Assembly: GCA_900074885.1 (NCBI GenBank) | Contig: FJUW01000055.1 | Coordinates: forward strand, 56,600-120,599 | From: Rhynchosporium graminicola | Lineage: Eukaryota > Ascomycota > Leotiomycetes > Helotiales > Ploettnerulaceae | Direction of reading: 5' to 3' | DNA length: 64,000 bases | In this document: positions 48,325 to 63,200 of the stretch, in pieces | How positions within the stretch are numbered: the first letter of the stretch is position 1 | How the letters are laid out: each line of letters starts with the position of its first letter | Notes under the pieces: model-generated | Told to the model about the DNA's origin: nothing | Databases searched by the model: none | The model's input: only the letters and a program-made list of their open reading frames with translations | Program-made: the position numbers and the translations under genes

Positions 48325-50523
48325 GACTGCTCAACACCAAGCAAATGGCCCACCAATGAACCAGAACAGTACACCGGGTAGTGCGGGAGGAGGAGTCAAC
48401 CCAAATGCTGCCCCTGGTCCGATTCCGGCCACTACTCCCTTGGTGGTTCGACAGGACAACAATGGTGTTCAGTGGATCGCATTCGAATACTCTCGCGACC
48501 GCGTCAAGATGGAATACACCATCCGATGCGACGTTGAGTCTGTCACGGTTGATAACTTAGGTCCCGAGTTCAAGACTGAGAACTGCGTTTATCCTCGCGC
48601 TTGCTGCAGCAAGGATCAATACCGCGGGAACCGATTGGTCTACGAGAATGAGTGCAACACGGTCGGCTGGGCCTTGGCAGAACTGAACCCATGCCTGCGC
48701 GGCAAGAGAGGATTGATTCAGAGAGCTGTCGACAGTTGGCGCAACAGTAATCAGGACCCACGACTACGCAGTAGACGTGTGAGAAGAATGGCCAAGATTA
48801 ACAACCGCAAGGCAGTTCAATCTTCGGCAACTCAACCTCCTCACATGCCTGGTCCCGGTGGTCCTGCAGGGATGCCACCAAGCCAACATATGGGCGGTCC
48901 TGGCGGCGCGAGTAGCATGGGCAAACCTAGCATAGGCGGAATGGGTGGTGGATCGCATCATCACCAGATGAATGGAAGTGCTGGGGGGGAAGATGTCGGT
49001 ATGTTTCACCAGATGTGATGCTTGCCGTGTGATACTTTTATGTTACTATCACCTGTGTTATGATACCTTTTTGCCATTTCGAACTGGGGCGGGAAGGCAA
49101 TACTTGTTTCGAGAGAGAGAGAGAGAGCGCGCAAGCAGCCTCTGACTGCACTTGTTACCTTGCACATTCTTGCTTGCTTGCGCGTCTAAAAAGAGAACAA
49201 ATCACTCTTCCTGTAAAATACATCATCGCACTCTGTCATTGCTTGGACACCTTGCTTGCCATGATAGCATGGATAGCGTCGCTTGCATTGCATCACATTG
49301 CCCATCATACAAACCCTTTCATTGCACAATCACTATTGCTTGTACTGTACTGCCGCCGTACCCTTGTCTCCTCGTTACCATTCACTCCTTGCTTGCTCTG
49401 TTTTCGCTTACCGGATAAAATCGTGAGGATCACAAGGCTAACATGATCTGCGACGCACACAGATGATGAGTACATGGAAGAAACCTCTCACACCCATCAC
49501 CACAACCAACCTGCTGCCGGCGGCGCACCCGCAAATCCACAAGACGACGTGCGCGAGGCTCACGCTTTCCAAGGCTACGCTTCTTCTTCCCCCTACCCAG
49601 CAAACGTCTCCGCCAACTCCGGTCCTTCTCAAGCACCTTTAATGCACGGTGGTTCTCACCCCTCCCAACATTCCATCTCGGCACGCTCCCAACCATCCAC
49701 TTCCTCACACCATAAGTCCTCTTCGGGACCAACACCCATGACTGAATCTGAGCGCTTGGACTTGTTTGGTGACATTCCCGAAGCCAAGAAACGCAAGTTC
49801 ATTCTTGTTGATGATCCAGGTAAGGGACAGAGAATTAGAGTGAGAGTCACGCTTGACACGGTTGATACGGATGAGATTCCAGATTCGTTCAGGAAGAGTA
49901 ACAGTGTATATCCACGCAGTTGGTTCCCAATCCAGATGCAGGATCCTCCTCCCTCGGCCGGAGGGAGTAGATTTTGGGTCGAGGGGGATTGGAATGATGT
50001 TGATGGCGGAGATGAAGTCGACGCTGGCGGAAGAGGGGCAAGGGGACGGAAGATGAAGTGCAAAGTCCCACTTCCTTCGGGAGAAGATGGAGAGGTTGAT
50101 GCCCCGGTCATGAGAAAAAGCGTAAGAAGCAAGGAGGTCAAGTTGAATGATCTTGGGTACCGCATGACGTGGCATCAGTCAAGGGTGTTTGCGGACAAGA
50201 CTGTGTTCCTGCAGAAAGCTCGTAAGTTCAACCCTTCCCTCCTTCTGCCCTCCCTACCCACTCACCACTCGCCTTTCTGGGTCAAAATGCCACTTTCGGT
50301 TTTGATACTGAGTTGGGAGATGATTCGAGGGTTTCTTGCTTTGTGTTAGGTGAATGAGTGCTGATGTGACTGAATAGTGGATTCGTACCGCAACAAAGTC
50401 CGCACCACGATGGAGGCGACAGGCAAGGACGTCGCGACTGTAGCTCCTCATTTCGAGACGAGAGTCGGTAAGAGACAGTGGAATGAGAGGGGGAAGAGAA
50501 TGAGAGAGAGAAGCGAGGAGTAG
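47411..50523 (+). CDS. Gln-rich putative nuclear regulator with two copies of a fungal-specific domain
   Basis: Predicted 786 residues. Coding exons: 47411-47413 (ATG only), 47484-47748, 47811-48998, 49463-50221, 50378-50523. Phases close at every junction. The N-terminal 300 residues are low-complexity His/Pro/Gln with a polyglutamine run (DNA 48277-48326). Domain copy 1 is about residues 302-422 and copy 2 about 600-786. Both carry an N-x-VYPR motif (VYPR at 349-352 and 634-637) and a closing IQRAVDSWRN / LQKALDSYRN motif. The second of these is formed exactly across the last intron. I tentatively connect it to the uncharacterised fungal family listed as DUF8032, from memory and not checked. 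A basic C-terminus and Gln-rich arm suggest a nuclear transcription-related role (inference). The first exon is the weakest part (donor ATG|GTTGCT). An unspliced start at 47250 in the same frame is the alternative. Confidence 0.82.
48277..48326 (+). repeat. CAA/CAG microsatellite coding polyglutamine
   Basis: About 16 Gln codons in a row with a CAA block followed by mixed CAG/CAA, inside the regulator gene. Length variation between strains is likely. Confidence 0.9.
48999..49462 (+). other. 464-bp intron separating the two domain copies
   Basis: Donor GTATGT at 48999, acceptor CACAG at 49458-49462, and a branch-like GCTAAC near 49,437. Splicing joins GEDV to DDEYMEE. If retained, translation stops at 49018 after GMFHQM and gives a protein with the first domain copy only. 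The intron is long for this type of genome and holds a GA-repeat near 49,115-49,130. Confidence 0.7.
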
Positions 50524-52568
50524 ATGCTCTTCAACAGTAGTCGTGGTTGATTTCAACCCTTCAACGCATCGATCGAGGGGGGAGAGAAGTTGAAAAGTGA
50601 GGTGGAAGCGTGCTTACTTTTGCATTGCGTGGGTTTGTGGTTCCCGTGCAGTGCGTTTTAGACATATTCTCCTGTGAACATTTTTCTTTGCTTCGGGATT
50701 TTGCGATTGGTAGCTTTGGTGTGTCGTGGTGCGATGCGGGTTGATTTTCATGGCCTGGTTTGGGAGAGCGGGAACGGACTGGACTGGGAAATCTCTACTC
50801 AGTCGCGAAACACAGGTTATGATCATCATGACAGGATGGATTCAGTGGAGAACAGATTGCTACACCACAAATTGGAATGGTACGGAGTGGGTTGCCGGGA
50901 AGCATTGTTTATAGTCTCGTTTGTTTATTGATATGGTATTTTTTTTCCCTTTTACATTGTTTTTACAAGGGAAGCGAGGGACACGGAGAAGTGAGATTTA
51001 TCATCTACTTACTTGTCTTGCTTGCCTTGCCGCCCTGGCTACTTGCTACTTTCACGGGGAGGATGGAGGGAGGTAGGGGAGTTTTGATTGTGTACAGGTA
51101 GATAGATGGTAATATTCGTTACGTGCGTACGTAGGTACATACGAAGAATTCAGACATTGAGATACTAAGTGTTGAAACTTGAGACTGGCGAAGTCTAGGA
51201 AAGAGGTGGTGTGAAGTGATTTGATGTGATGTGATGTGAAGTGAGGTGAAGTGAAGTGAAGAGAAGGTTTATAATCAAGTATACACGAGTGGCACGACTT
51301 GAAGAGGAGAGTAGGTGAGCGAGTAGATGGATGGATGGATGGTTATAGTAGCAGTAAGTAATATTTGGCTGGTTGGGGTTGGGATAGGTTATTTGAAGTA
51401 GTGAGTTTGATTGGAGTGAGGTGGATGGATGGATGATGCGATGCTTGCTGTACGGTACGGTATGGTGTGGTATCTATTTTCCTCGCCTCCTACAAATTAT
51501 TTTTTTCCTCGACAAACGTTTTCCGATTTACCTTCCGATCGCACCTCCCCTCTGATTAGCAGGGAATTCTTTCTGCTGATTATTACTCGGTGATGAAGGA
51601 GGGGGGAATACCTAGGTAGGAATGAATCCGAGAGACTGGCTGAGATTCCGATTGGTGTATCCAGAAAGAATAGGTAGGAGGGTGGGTATCTTTTAGGGTC
51701 TTTCTCTTCCTTGGAACATTTATTCTTCATGACTGACTGCTCTGTGATGTATGTGTAGATGACATGGATGAATGGGAAATTCAGAATCTCTGATGATGAT
51801 CCTTACGTGCTATGTTACCATAGATTTCTTCTCGTGGGATGCAATCAGAGAGGCTGATAGCGAGGATAAAGGGGGAAAATCCGATAAATTTATAGAGAAG
51901 TATATCGTCGACCATGAGTTGATTGGTATGTAGAGCACCTCGGGGCTTTCTAGACGTTGGACTTCGGGAATTCCGATCCTGGCTAGCTTATGTAGCCTGC
52001 TAGAAGGACTTTCTTTTCTCCATCTTTTCAATACTTCTACACATCTTCGGATTCTTGGGAACACACACTGCTTTCGTAATCCCAAATGGGATCAAACATC
52101 TACTCCTGATAAGACTTATACCCCGCGTTGACGAGTATCTGGACCGGCTAGATGGGCCTAACTGATATTTGGTCGGTGTTGAAATTGTTGTATCCCGTGA
52201 GATCATTTCCCGATTGGAGTGAGTCTCCGATTTTGTGTTCACTGAAGGAATTGGCTGATGGGAGCATCGCTGCATCGGAGGAAATGTATCGGACCTGATC
52301 GGTTCCAGTTCGGCTCGGCTCGCTTGGGAGAGTGGGATGGATGTTGATGTTGTTGATGATGATGATCGTGTGATTTGTGTCGGGGAGGAAAGTGGGTATG
52401 AGATGAGGGGCCTCTGGGGAAGAGTGGAGGTGAGGGGTTGGTTTATGGGGGGGCATGATTTGTGATTTTGTCATGGGACACGTGGGATTTGGATGGTTGA
52501 ATGAGCGGAAAGCTCTTTTCGGGTATTACTGTACGGAAAGAGGTCTTGAGGTAAGGGAGGGCTTGGTG

Positions 52569-52593
52569 AGTAAGTAAGTAAGTAAGTAAGTAG
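52569..52593. repeat. (TAAG)n microsatellite
   Basis: Six uninterrupted AGTA/TAAG units. Confidence 0.9.
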
Positions 52594-53211
52594 GTTAAGA
52601 AACTCTATACCGTAATCCATGAAACTTGGCAGAGAAGGAAGGACTGTGAGATGTGGAATATCTGGGCCTCTGGCTATCTTTTTCTTGGTAATGGCTTTGT
52701 GGGAAGCAGAACAAGTCTAGATCTGTTGTACCAGGGCCCCCCGCGGGCACATCTCCCACAGCTGTATTGCGTGCGCGCATACTAGATTTTCCCGTGGCTC
52801 TGAATCTATCCACAGTGGGTTTATAGGAGGGTTCTGGTTGGAATTGACCATTCATTTCAACGCATGGAGGTGCAGACCCGCGGGGAAAGCAGGTATTGCA
52901 GCTGCTGCACGTGGAGAGGAAGAGGGGTACCGATGGTGTGTGGGGGGTTCTGGGGCTTGGGGTAATATCGTCAGTAATTCTTGCATACCCTTCGCCCATG
53001 GCATGGCCTGGAATCTGGAATTCGGTACTTTTGTGGAAATGATTGCATGTAGACAGGTTGAAGGTCGGGTGGCTGTGAGATCATCATCGAGCAGATGAAG
53101 TGCAGGGCATGGCATATGAGCCGGGTGTTAGATGCGGTTGATAGTAGGAGGGCGAAGAGGTAGAAGGCAAAGAGGAGGTGAAAGAATCGCTACATAGGCT
53201 GGCTGTTGTTT

Positions 53212-53221
53212 GCATAAAAAG
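53212..53221 (+). promoter_or_regulatory. TATA-like element upstream of the carboxylesterase
   Basis: GCATAAAAAG about 130 bp upstream of the ATG at 53353, with a pyrimidine-richer stretch after it. Position and sequence fit a core promoter, but no transcript data are available. Confidence 0.35.
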
Positions 53222-53238
53222 AGAATGTCCCCAGGTAA

Positions 53239-55663
<2,425 letters not shown>

Positions 55664-56283
55664 GCAGGTTGCCGTCAACCGTGAAGTTGGAAGTGGTTGA
55701 AGGGAAGTCAGAGTTAAATATAAAGGACAACCGAATGGGCTAAAAGTTCTCAGACAGTTTTGAGTCCTGCTATTATGATGATATTTTAGCATATGTAAAT
55801 AGGTATATTCTCGTTCTGTCGCCCAAAAGGGTGTGAATTTCAGCAATACGAACAGTAAAACTTACACAATTGATGACAACTTGGTACTGTGTACCTTCAC
55901 CGTAAAAGTCGTGAGATTCTTTCAGGTCGGAGTCCTCATTTTCATTCTGGTGATGCATCGGCATGTTTCCGGATCTTCTCCCTCGATAAGTGTGTTGACT
56001 CTTGAAAGGTTGCTAAGCGAGAATATTTTGCAAATTATTTCTCATTCAGCTAATTTTGCCAGAGTATACTCGCCGATTGGATTGATGACAGGAAGTCTGA
56101 ATCGTTTGAGAAGACCTCGAAGGCTGAAGTAAAGACCCCTCTGCAGAACGCATGCTCATCACTCGGATTTTATGCGTTAACACGTTCCTGAGAATATGAC
56201 TTTTATCTATCTTATTTGAATATCGACATGAGTAAAATATTATTTCAGATCTTATGCTATATTTTATATATAGAGCCCAGAAT
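55664..56283. other. 3' flank of the esterase, no gene seen
   Basis: Probably 3' UTR followed by sequence that turns AT-rich from about 56,190. A 99-codon open frame at 55833-56132 shows no motif. Confidence 0.5.
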
Positions 56284-56437
56284 ATATTAATATATAATAT
56301 CGAAAATTATAGCTTATAGAAATAATTTCATATAGTTTCGCGTTAGCGCGTTCATCAAGGCCTCAAATAACGCGTTAACGCGAAACTATATGAAATTATT
56401 TCTATAAGCTATAATTTTCGATATTATATATTAATAT
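56284..56437. repeat. Near-perfect inverted repeat (foldback/MITE-like)
   Basis: Arms 56284-56352 and 56369-56437, 69 bp each with one visible mismatch, around a 16-bp loop containing CAAGGCCTC. Outer arm parts are AT-rich, inner parts are GC-rich (CGCGTTAGCGCGTT). It marks the edge between gene island and repeat block. It could fold as a long hairpin in RNA or DNA. Confidence 0.88.
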
Positions 56438-57059
56438 TATATAAGGACTTTATTTTGGATATTTAAATTTACGCTAATTATAGCTTTAATATTATATTCG
56501 TTATATTCTAGCTATATAATAGTGTCACGAACCCAGTAAGGTTCTTGGCACCAAAAGCCGTCTTGGCATCAGAATACTAATAGTACTATCCCGTAGTACG
56601 TATCAGATATATTTTAGTACTAGAGGAGGGTTAGTACTACTAGGAGAATAGCATTAATACAGTTATAGTATAAACTAGCGAGTAGTACATATATCTACCT
56701 ATATCGTAGTAATAATAGTATTATAGCTATAGGTAATCTAGGATCACGTGATAGAGTCTGGCTTAGTAGGAGTCCAGTATATGGAGTCGGACTCCATATA
56801 GAAGACTCCTCGGATAAGAGACTCCTAATAGAGGAGAAGGCCTCTATATAAGACTAGCACTTCTACTATTAGATAGGAGCTTTATACTTAAATTCATATA
56901 GTAATTAATACCTACTTATAATATCTTAATTCTAATTAAGAATCGAACTTCTTATTTACTTTACTTTATAGCTAATACTAACTAACGAGCTTATATACTA
57001 CGTACTAGTTAGAACTAAGAATATTATACTTTAAGTATCTTACTTAGAGTATTATTAGT

Positions 57060-58200
57060 AAGAACGAAATAGCTACTAAAGAAGGATCTATTATAAGAGA
57101 AAGCTCTTAGACTAGTAAACTAGATAAGGTTAATAAGATCGATAAGAATATACTATTTTATATAAACTTACCTAATACTTATTATAGGGACTATAATAAA
57201 CTAGGATAATTTATCCTCTAGTACTAAATATATCTCGCTTTTAATAGATATAAGTTCGAAGCAAACTCTCTTAAAGTCTTATAGATCGCCTTATTCCTCT
57301 ATAATACTATAGCTTACTAGATTAAGCTAGCTTTAAGTAATTACTTAATTAATCGATACTTATCTAGAGCTTATTCTATTACTATAATTGAAAAAAGCCG
57401 AGTTATCTTTCGAATTCTTATAAGCTTTACTAATATTATTAAAGGAGTCTTCGGAGACCTTAATAAGAAGGAATAAGATAAGAAGCACTTACTCGGAATT
57501 CGATAATAAGAATCTATTTATAAATATACTACTAAGTTCTATTAATATTGTATATAATTAGACTAGATAGATAGTAAATTAAGAGCTTAATACTATTAAG
57601 GCCTTAAGAACTATATTAAAGATAAGCTCTTTAGAGCTAGTAAACTAGATAATTTAAAGGACTTAATTAGATCGTTTACTATTATTAATAAATAAATCTA
57701 GAAATAAGTAAAAGAAAAAGGAAGATACTTTATATTTATATATTTTAGGAAACTATAATTTCTATAATAATATAATAAGTATTAAGGGAACTTCTAATCT
57801 TACTCGAATAATAAATATAATTACTATAATCTAATAGAAATAGATAGAATAAAGAGAAGTTCTAAGGGCTAAGCTAAGAAAGATAAATATTAAGAGAAGG
57901 GTTTCTATTATACATATAATAAGCTAAGATACTTTATATATAATTATTCTTAGAAGAAGAAATAAGAAGAAAAACTCTAGAATAAACCTAAAAGAGAATT
58001 CGAATTAGCTAAAAGAAAGTCAGATTACTAAGAAGTTTCTAGCGTAGAATAGAGTTTATAGGACTTTATAGCTTATAAATCTAGCGAAGAATTCGAAGAG
58101 AACTTAATTAAGCTTCTAGATAAAGACTAAGAAAGCTAGAGTATTTTAAATAAAAGAAACTATTTATATAATAATCTTCTATATAATAATAAAAACTAGA
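57060..58200 (+). pseudogene. GypC gag
   Basis: Readable capsid-like parts (LALSNYLINRYLSRAYSI near 57,330-57,380; FTNIIKGVFGDLNKKE near 57,430). A zinc knuckle at 57906-57947 keeps the spacing C-x2-C-x4-H-x4-C, but the four ligand codons (57906, 57915, 57930, 57945) are TAT or TAC. Stops are TAG/TAA. The product would be non-functional. Confidence 0.78.
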
Positions 58201-58639
58201 CTCTTCGAAATCATAATAATAGAAGAAGAATATAAGCTTATAATAGAATTAAGTCCGATTTTATAGAGTATTATCGAATATATAATATACTTAACTCGAG
58301 TATAGATTATATTATTACTTATTATAATACTATTATTATTATATTCTAAGTAAATATAAAGGATATTAAGAAATAACTAGATTATTATATAACTAACCTC
58401 GAAGAAGAACTAGAACTAAAAGAGTTTAAATAACTAGATTAGTTCCTTCGAATAAAAGATACTTAAGCTATTACTAAAGAAATAAGAAGGGAACGCTATT
58501 AGTAGAGAAGATAGTACTTATTAGAGCTTACTACTTATTAGAGAATAATACTAGATCTAATCTAAAGATAAGCTAATCTCTATTATTATATACTCTATAC
58601 TCTAATTACTTATAAACTTAGCCTTAGGACTTAGTTAAA

Positions 58640-60016
58640 TAAAATAATAAGGAGAATTATTAAAGAAGTACGTGATTACTTTATAACTAAACTATTATAC
58701 TTAGAGCTTATAGCTACTAGAGTATTCGATTAGTTAATCTTACTAGTTATAATAAATAATATTAAGATAAAGGCTCTTATGAATTCAGGAGCTATAAGAC
58801 GCTTTATAAACTTAGCTTTTATTAAGAAATAGAATATTTCTATTACTATTAATTTAAAATTATATTACTTTATCTTATTAAATAGGAAAAGCGCTAGATT
58901 AGATAGATAAGTCTATAGAAAGATAAGAGGAATAAAGATAGTTATTAATAGATATAAAGAAATACTCTATTTCGATATAATACTTATTAAATAATATAAT
59001 ATTATATTAGAAATATTATAGCTATATAATTATAATCTTAGCGTAAACTAGATAACTAAGAAGATTATATTTAGTAATTATAAATATAAATATAGTTAAC
59101 TAGCTAGTAAAAGAGAAGCTAGCGCTACCTCCTTAATAATAACGCTAATAGACTCTAGCTAGTTAAGTCGAGTTCTTAGTTAGATAGAACTTAGGAATTA
59201 TCTTAGTTAAATAGATAATATTTAGGAATAACTACTCGAACTATATAAGAAGTTCTCGAAATTATTCGAGGATCCGCAGGATATAAGAGCTCTACTTAAG
59301 TATAAGCTCTAGGATTATGAAATAAACTTTAAGAATAGATTTATACTTATTATAAAAAAACTTCGCTATTATAATTATAATACTATAAGAATACTTAAGG
59401 AGTACTAGAAGTTAAATATAAAGAAAAGATAAATTCGGAAATAATAAGTTATTATATACTATTAATATACTAGTAATTAAGAAAACAGGAGATCTTGAGA
59501 GAAGACCTTATAAAGACTATTAGATAATTAATAATAGGACTATAAGGGATATATATCTTTTACTAAATACTTAGTACTTACGGGATAAACTAGCTAGAGT
59601 AAAAATATATACTAAGTTAAACTAATATAATATATTTAATTTAATCCGAATTAAGGAGAGATATAAGTAAAAGACTATTTTTATATTACTCTTAGGGTTA
59701 TAGGAATATATAGTAATACTATTTAACTTAACTAATACTTTAGCTATATATTAGAGATAAAATAATAATATTCTTAAAGATTTTATTAGGAAATTCGCTA
59801 TATATTATTTAGATAATATCTTAGTATACTCTGAAACTATCGAAGCGCACTAAAGCTATTTTATTTAAGTTATAGAAGCTCTATATATAGTAGATTCTAG
59901 ATTAAAATTATTAAAATATAAATTCTTAATTAAATAAGTTACTTTCCTAGGATATATTATTTACTTAGGAGAGATAAGTATTAATCTAGAGAAAATTAGA
60001 GTTATAAAGGAATAAG
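58640..60016 (+). pseudogene. GypC protease and reverse transcriptase
   Basis: The retropepsin site reads ALMNSGAIRRFIN (58773-58811), so the catalytic Asp (codon 58782-58784) is now Asn and the Thr is Ile. RT follows. Its core reads YLDNILVYSE at 59806-59835, with the second catalytic Asp changed to Asn (59815-59817). After FLGYIIYLGEISINLEKI the frame is cut by GypA at 60017. Confidence 0.8.
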
Positions 60017-60285
60017 TATGACGATAACTCACCTGAATATCACATGAGAAGAAGGATAGATACCAGGGCCCAAGTCCATAGGTATCCCGGTATAACTAGT
60101 ATCCGACTCGGTATAGTATTAGACTAGTACTAGTATATATATATAAGATGCTTTATACTCTATCTCTCTTCTTCTTCCTTTCTTATCTTTTTGTTTCCTT
60201 AGTAGTAGACTATATAAGATCGCTCTTAGCCTCCCTACTTGTTTTATTCTTGCTTATATACCGCTTCGAGTCTTATATTATTATA
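60017..60285 (+). repeat. GypA 5' LTR (second copy)
   Basis: 269 bp, same length as the 5' LTR at 11595-11862, with the same TATATATATAAG and CTTCTTCTTCC blocks. The left flank ATAAG (60012-60016) should recur after its 3' LTR outside this window. Confidence 0.87.
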
Positions 60286-63200
60286 TAAATAAAAAGATAA
60301 GATAGCCGGAGATAGCTTACTATAATATCTTACTACTAAGTTAGTTATTCGATAACTACTCGCATATAGCCGAGATATTAGAGATCTCTCGGATAACTAT
60401 GAATTAGGGTTTAATTCAGCTTATCGTAAATAGTACTATAGAGGAGGTCTTCGCTAACGCTCTTTTAATAACTCCCTTAGTATAAAGGAATTATAGATAA
60501 ATTTTAAAGAAAGTATAATAAATACCCCGGAACTTTAACCTCTATATATTACTACTAAAATAGCCCTAATATATCCTTTTATTTAAGCTACTATTATAGC
60601 TTCTAACTAATAAACTAGAGACTCTTCCGGTTCTAGGGGAACTTAACGCGATCCCCCTTGCTTTACCTCCGAACTTAATCCGTTATATCCTTCCTTACTC
60701 TAAACGTCTCTTATACTAGAGAATATTAATACTTTATTAAGGAAGTACTAACTAAGAAGGAAAGGAAAATAAAAGCGAAATTCACTAGGAGTATAATCAC
60801 TAAGTCTTTCTACTACTATAGATAACTCGAATCTGATCTATTCTCTCTTATAATAATTAGCGAACTAGGAGGAAAAGAATAACTCTCTAGAAGATACTAT
60901 AGATAGACTAATCTCTATATAAGATAGGTTCCTTATAGGAGTGCCTCGCTTATCTTCGACTCTCCTACTAGAACTAGTACTATAATCTTCTTATATTCCG
61001 GAGTTTAATAAGCTAATAAACTCTATTTCGATATATAGTACCGAGGGAGAGGATACTATTCCTAATAAACTATCGCTCTCTCCCGGCGCTGAATCAGTAG
61101 AGTCACGCCTAAGGAAGTCTTATCTTACTAAGAAGATCCTGCCCTTAGATAATAGATTAGACTTAACCTTCCTCTAATAGAGAGTATCGATACGAGACCG
61201 GCTAGCTATAAACTCTGACTATTACCTTATAGACTTCTCTCGGCGCGTTCTTATATAGGGACTAGTTACTAGATTAGCTAAGGAGTATCTTACGCCTTAG
61301 TACCTAGCTAATAAGTTTAAGACTAGCGATAAAATAATCTCCTTATTAGAGGAGAACTTTCTTACTAGTTTAGAAGAAGATAACTATTATAACACTTTCT
61401 ACTACTTAGAAATATAATAACTTAGCTATACCCGCGAGACTTTCGCTAAGTTTCGTAGTCGATTTTAAAGCGCTATTATCTAAAGTAAAGTTAAAAAGAA
61501 GGAGTAGTTCTTCTATATATAAGATAAGATTATATTATCCTTATATGCTTTAACTCTTATTATTAAACTAATATAGAATAAGGATTACGCTTCTATAGTT
61601 AGATCCTTACTTTCTTTTAATACTAAGTGTTATTATAACTCAGAACGTACTTATCCCGAGAAAGCTACTACCTAGGTATAGTACTATAAGCCTACTATTA
61701 CTACTACGACTTCTACTAGTTCTACTCCTTATTAGTCCCTAAGCTTAGCCTCTTGATAAACTACTTCCGTACTATATATACGTACCTCTACCCTAGTATA
61801 AGCTAGTACTCCTTCCGCGCTAAAACGCCCTACTACCTCGACTAGAGAACCCCTTAGGTATTATAGTTATAGATAGCTTAGTTATATTAAGCTAGATTAC
61901 CTTAACTTACTTAAAGTTTAATTAATCGACGAATTTCCGGAAGAGGAAAGAGTAACTAAGGAAGTAGTAGAAGACGTACTCTCCGAATCTAGATTAATAC
62001 TAGAGGGAAATGATAAGGCTTAGGTAAGAACTCCTTTTTAGGTCTATATAGGTATAATCTCTCTAATCTTGACTTTAACTCTCTAATAGAAGGTAAGTAA
62101 TTTATATACTCGATTATAGTTAGTAGGAATAAGCTAGGAGTCTCTATGAATAGCTTAATTAATACCGGAGCGAATAGCTATCTGTTTATTAATTATACCC
62201 TTATTAGATAACTATCGAGGGCCCTTAGTATTAAAATCGAGCTACTATCTTATTCTATTCTAATACGTAGTTTCTAATAGTTTATTAGAACTTATATTAC
62301 TTATTTTATATATTTATACTTTTCTATCGATAGTAAGCGTATTTATAACTACTCTTTTATTCTCCTCGATTTAGGATAATAAGATATAATTATTAGTATT
62401 AAATAGATATAATAATTTCAAGTTAAGCTAGATACGCTTTACTATAAGCTACTATAGCCGGAACGATATCTAGTTACCCTCTGATATAATAAGGAGATAA
62501 TTATAACTCTACTGCCTTATAAACCTAGTATTAATCGATCTTACTAAATTAACGCTAACGCGCGGGACTTAGCTATAAACTAGCTAGATCGATACTAATT
62601 ACCCTAAATAGTAGTAATATAGTATATTAATATATTATTCTTATTATTTAACTTATTTCCGCTTATTACTAAGGAATCCGAACCTTTTTCCGCCCCGAAT
62701 TCATTAAGAAAGGTACTCGCGTCGAAACTCTATTATAAGTGCTCCTCTTAACCTCTGAGGATCTAGAAACTAGTTCTAATTTACTAAATTAGTATTATAG
62801 CTTTTTACTTTAATATAAAACGCGAAAGCTCTAAATTATTCTTTACTAGTATCTACGAGATAGACTGCCTCTTATAAGACTATCTAAATAGCGACTCCCT
62901 TAAGGATCCTAATACTAAACGACTTATAGCCGAAAAGCTATCAGAATAGTACTATACTCTTAAGGAGGCCTTTTCTAAGCGGGATTCTAATATTCTTCTG
63001 CTATATTACTTATATAATTATAAAATTATTCTAGAAGAACTATTACTTAATATATATTCGCCCTTATATTAGTAATCTATAGACGAACTATAGGTAACTA
63101 AGGAATACCTTATAGAGAACCTAGATAAGGGATTAATCGAATCTAGCTAAAGTCCCTTTATATTACTTATACTATTTATTAAGAAGGCTAATAGAGGATT

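Larger units (their letters stand above)
56523..60016 (+). mobile_element. GypC: 5' part of a Ty3/gypsy element
   Basis: Starts TGTCACGAACCCAG at 56523, an LTR-type start, and runs through an LTR/leader (to about 57,000), gag and pol up to RT. There it is cut at 60016 by a GypA insertion. The rest of the element lies beyond the window or is lost. Heavy AT shift with TAG/TAA stops throughout. Confidence 0.82.

Noticed and set aside
49656..50175. Minus-strand open frames of 156-169 codons
   Set aside because: Antisense shadows of exon 4 of the regulator gene. No motif.
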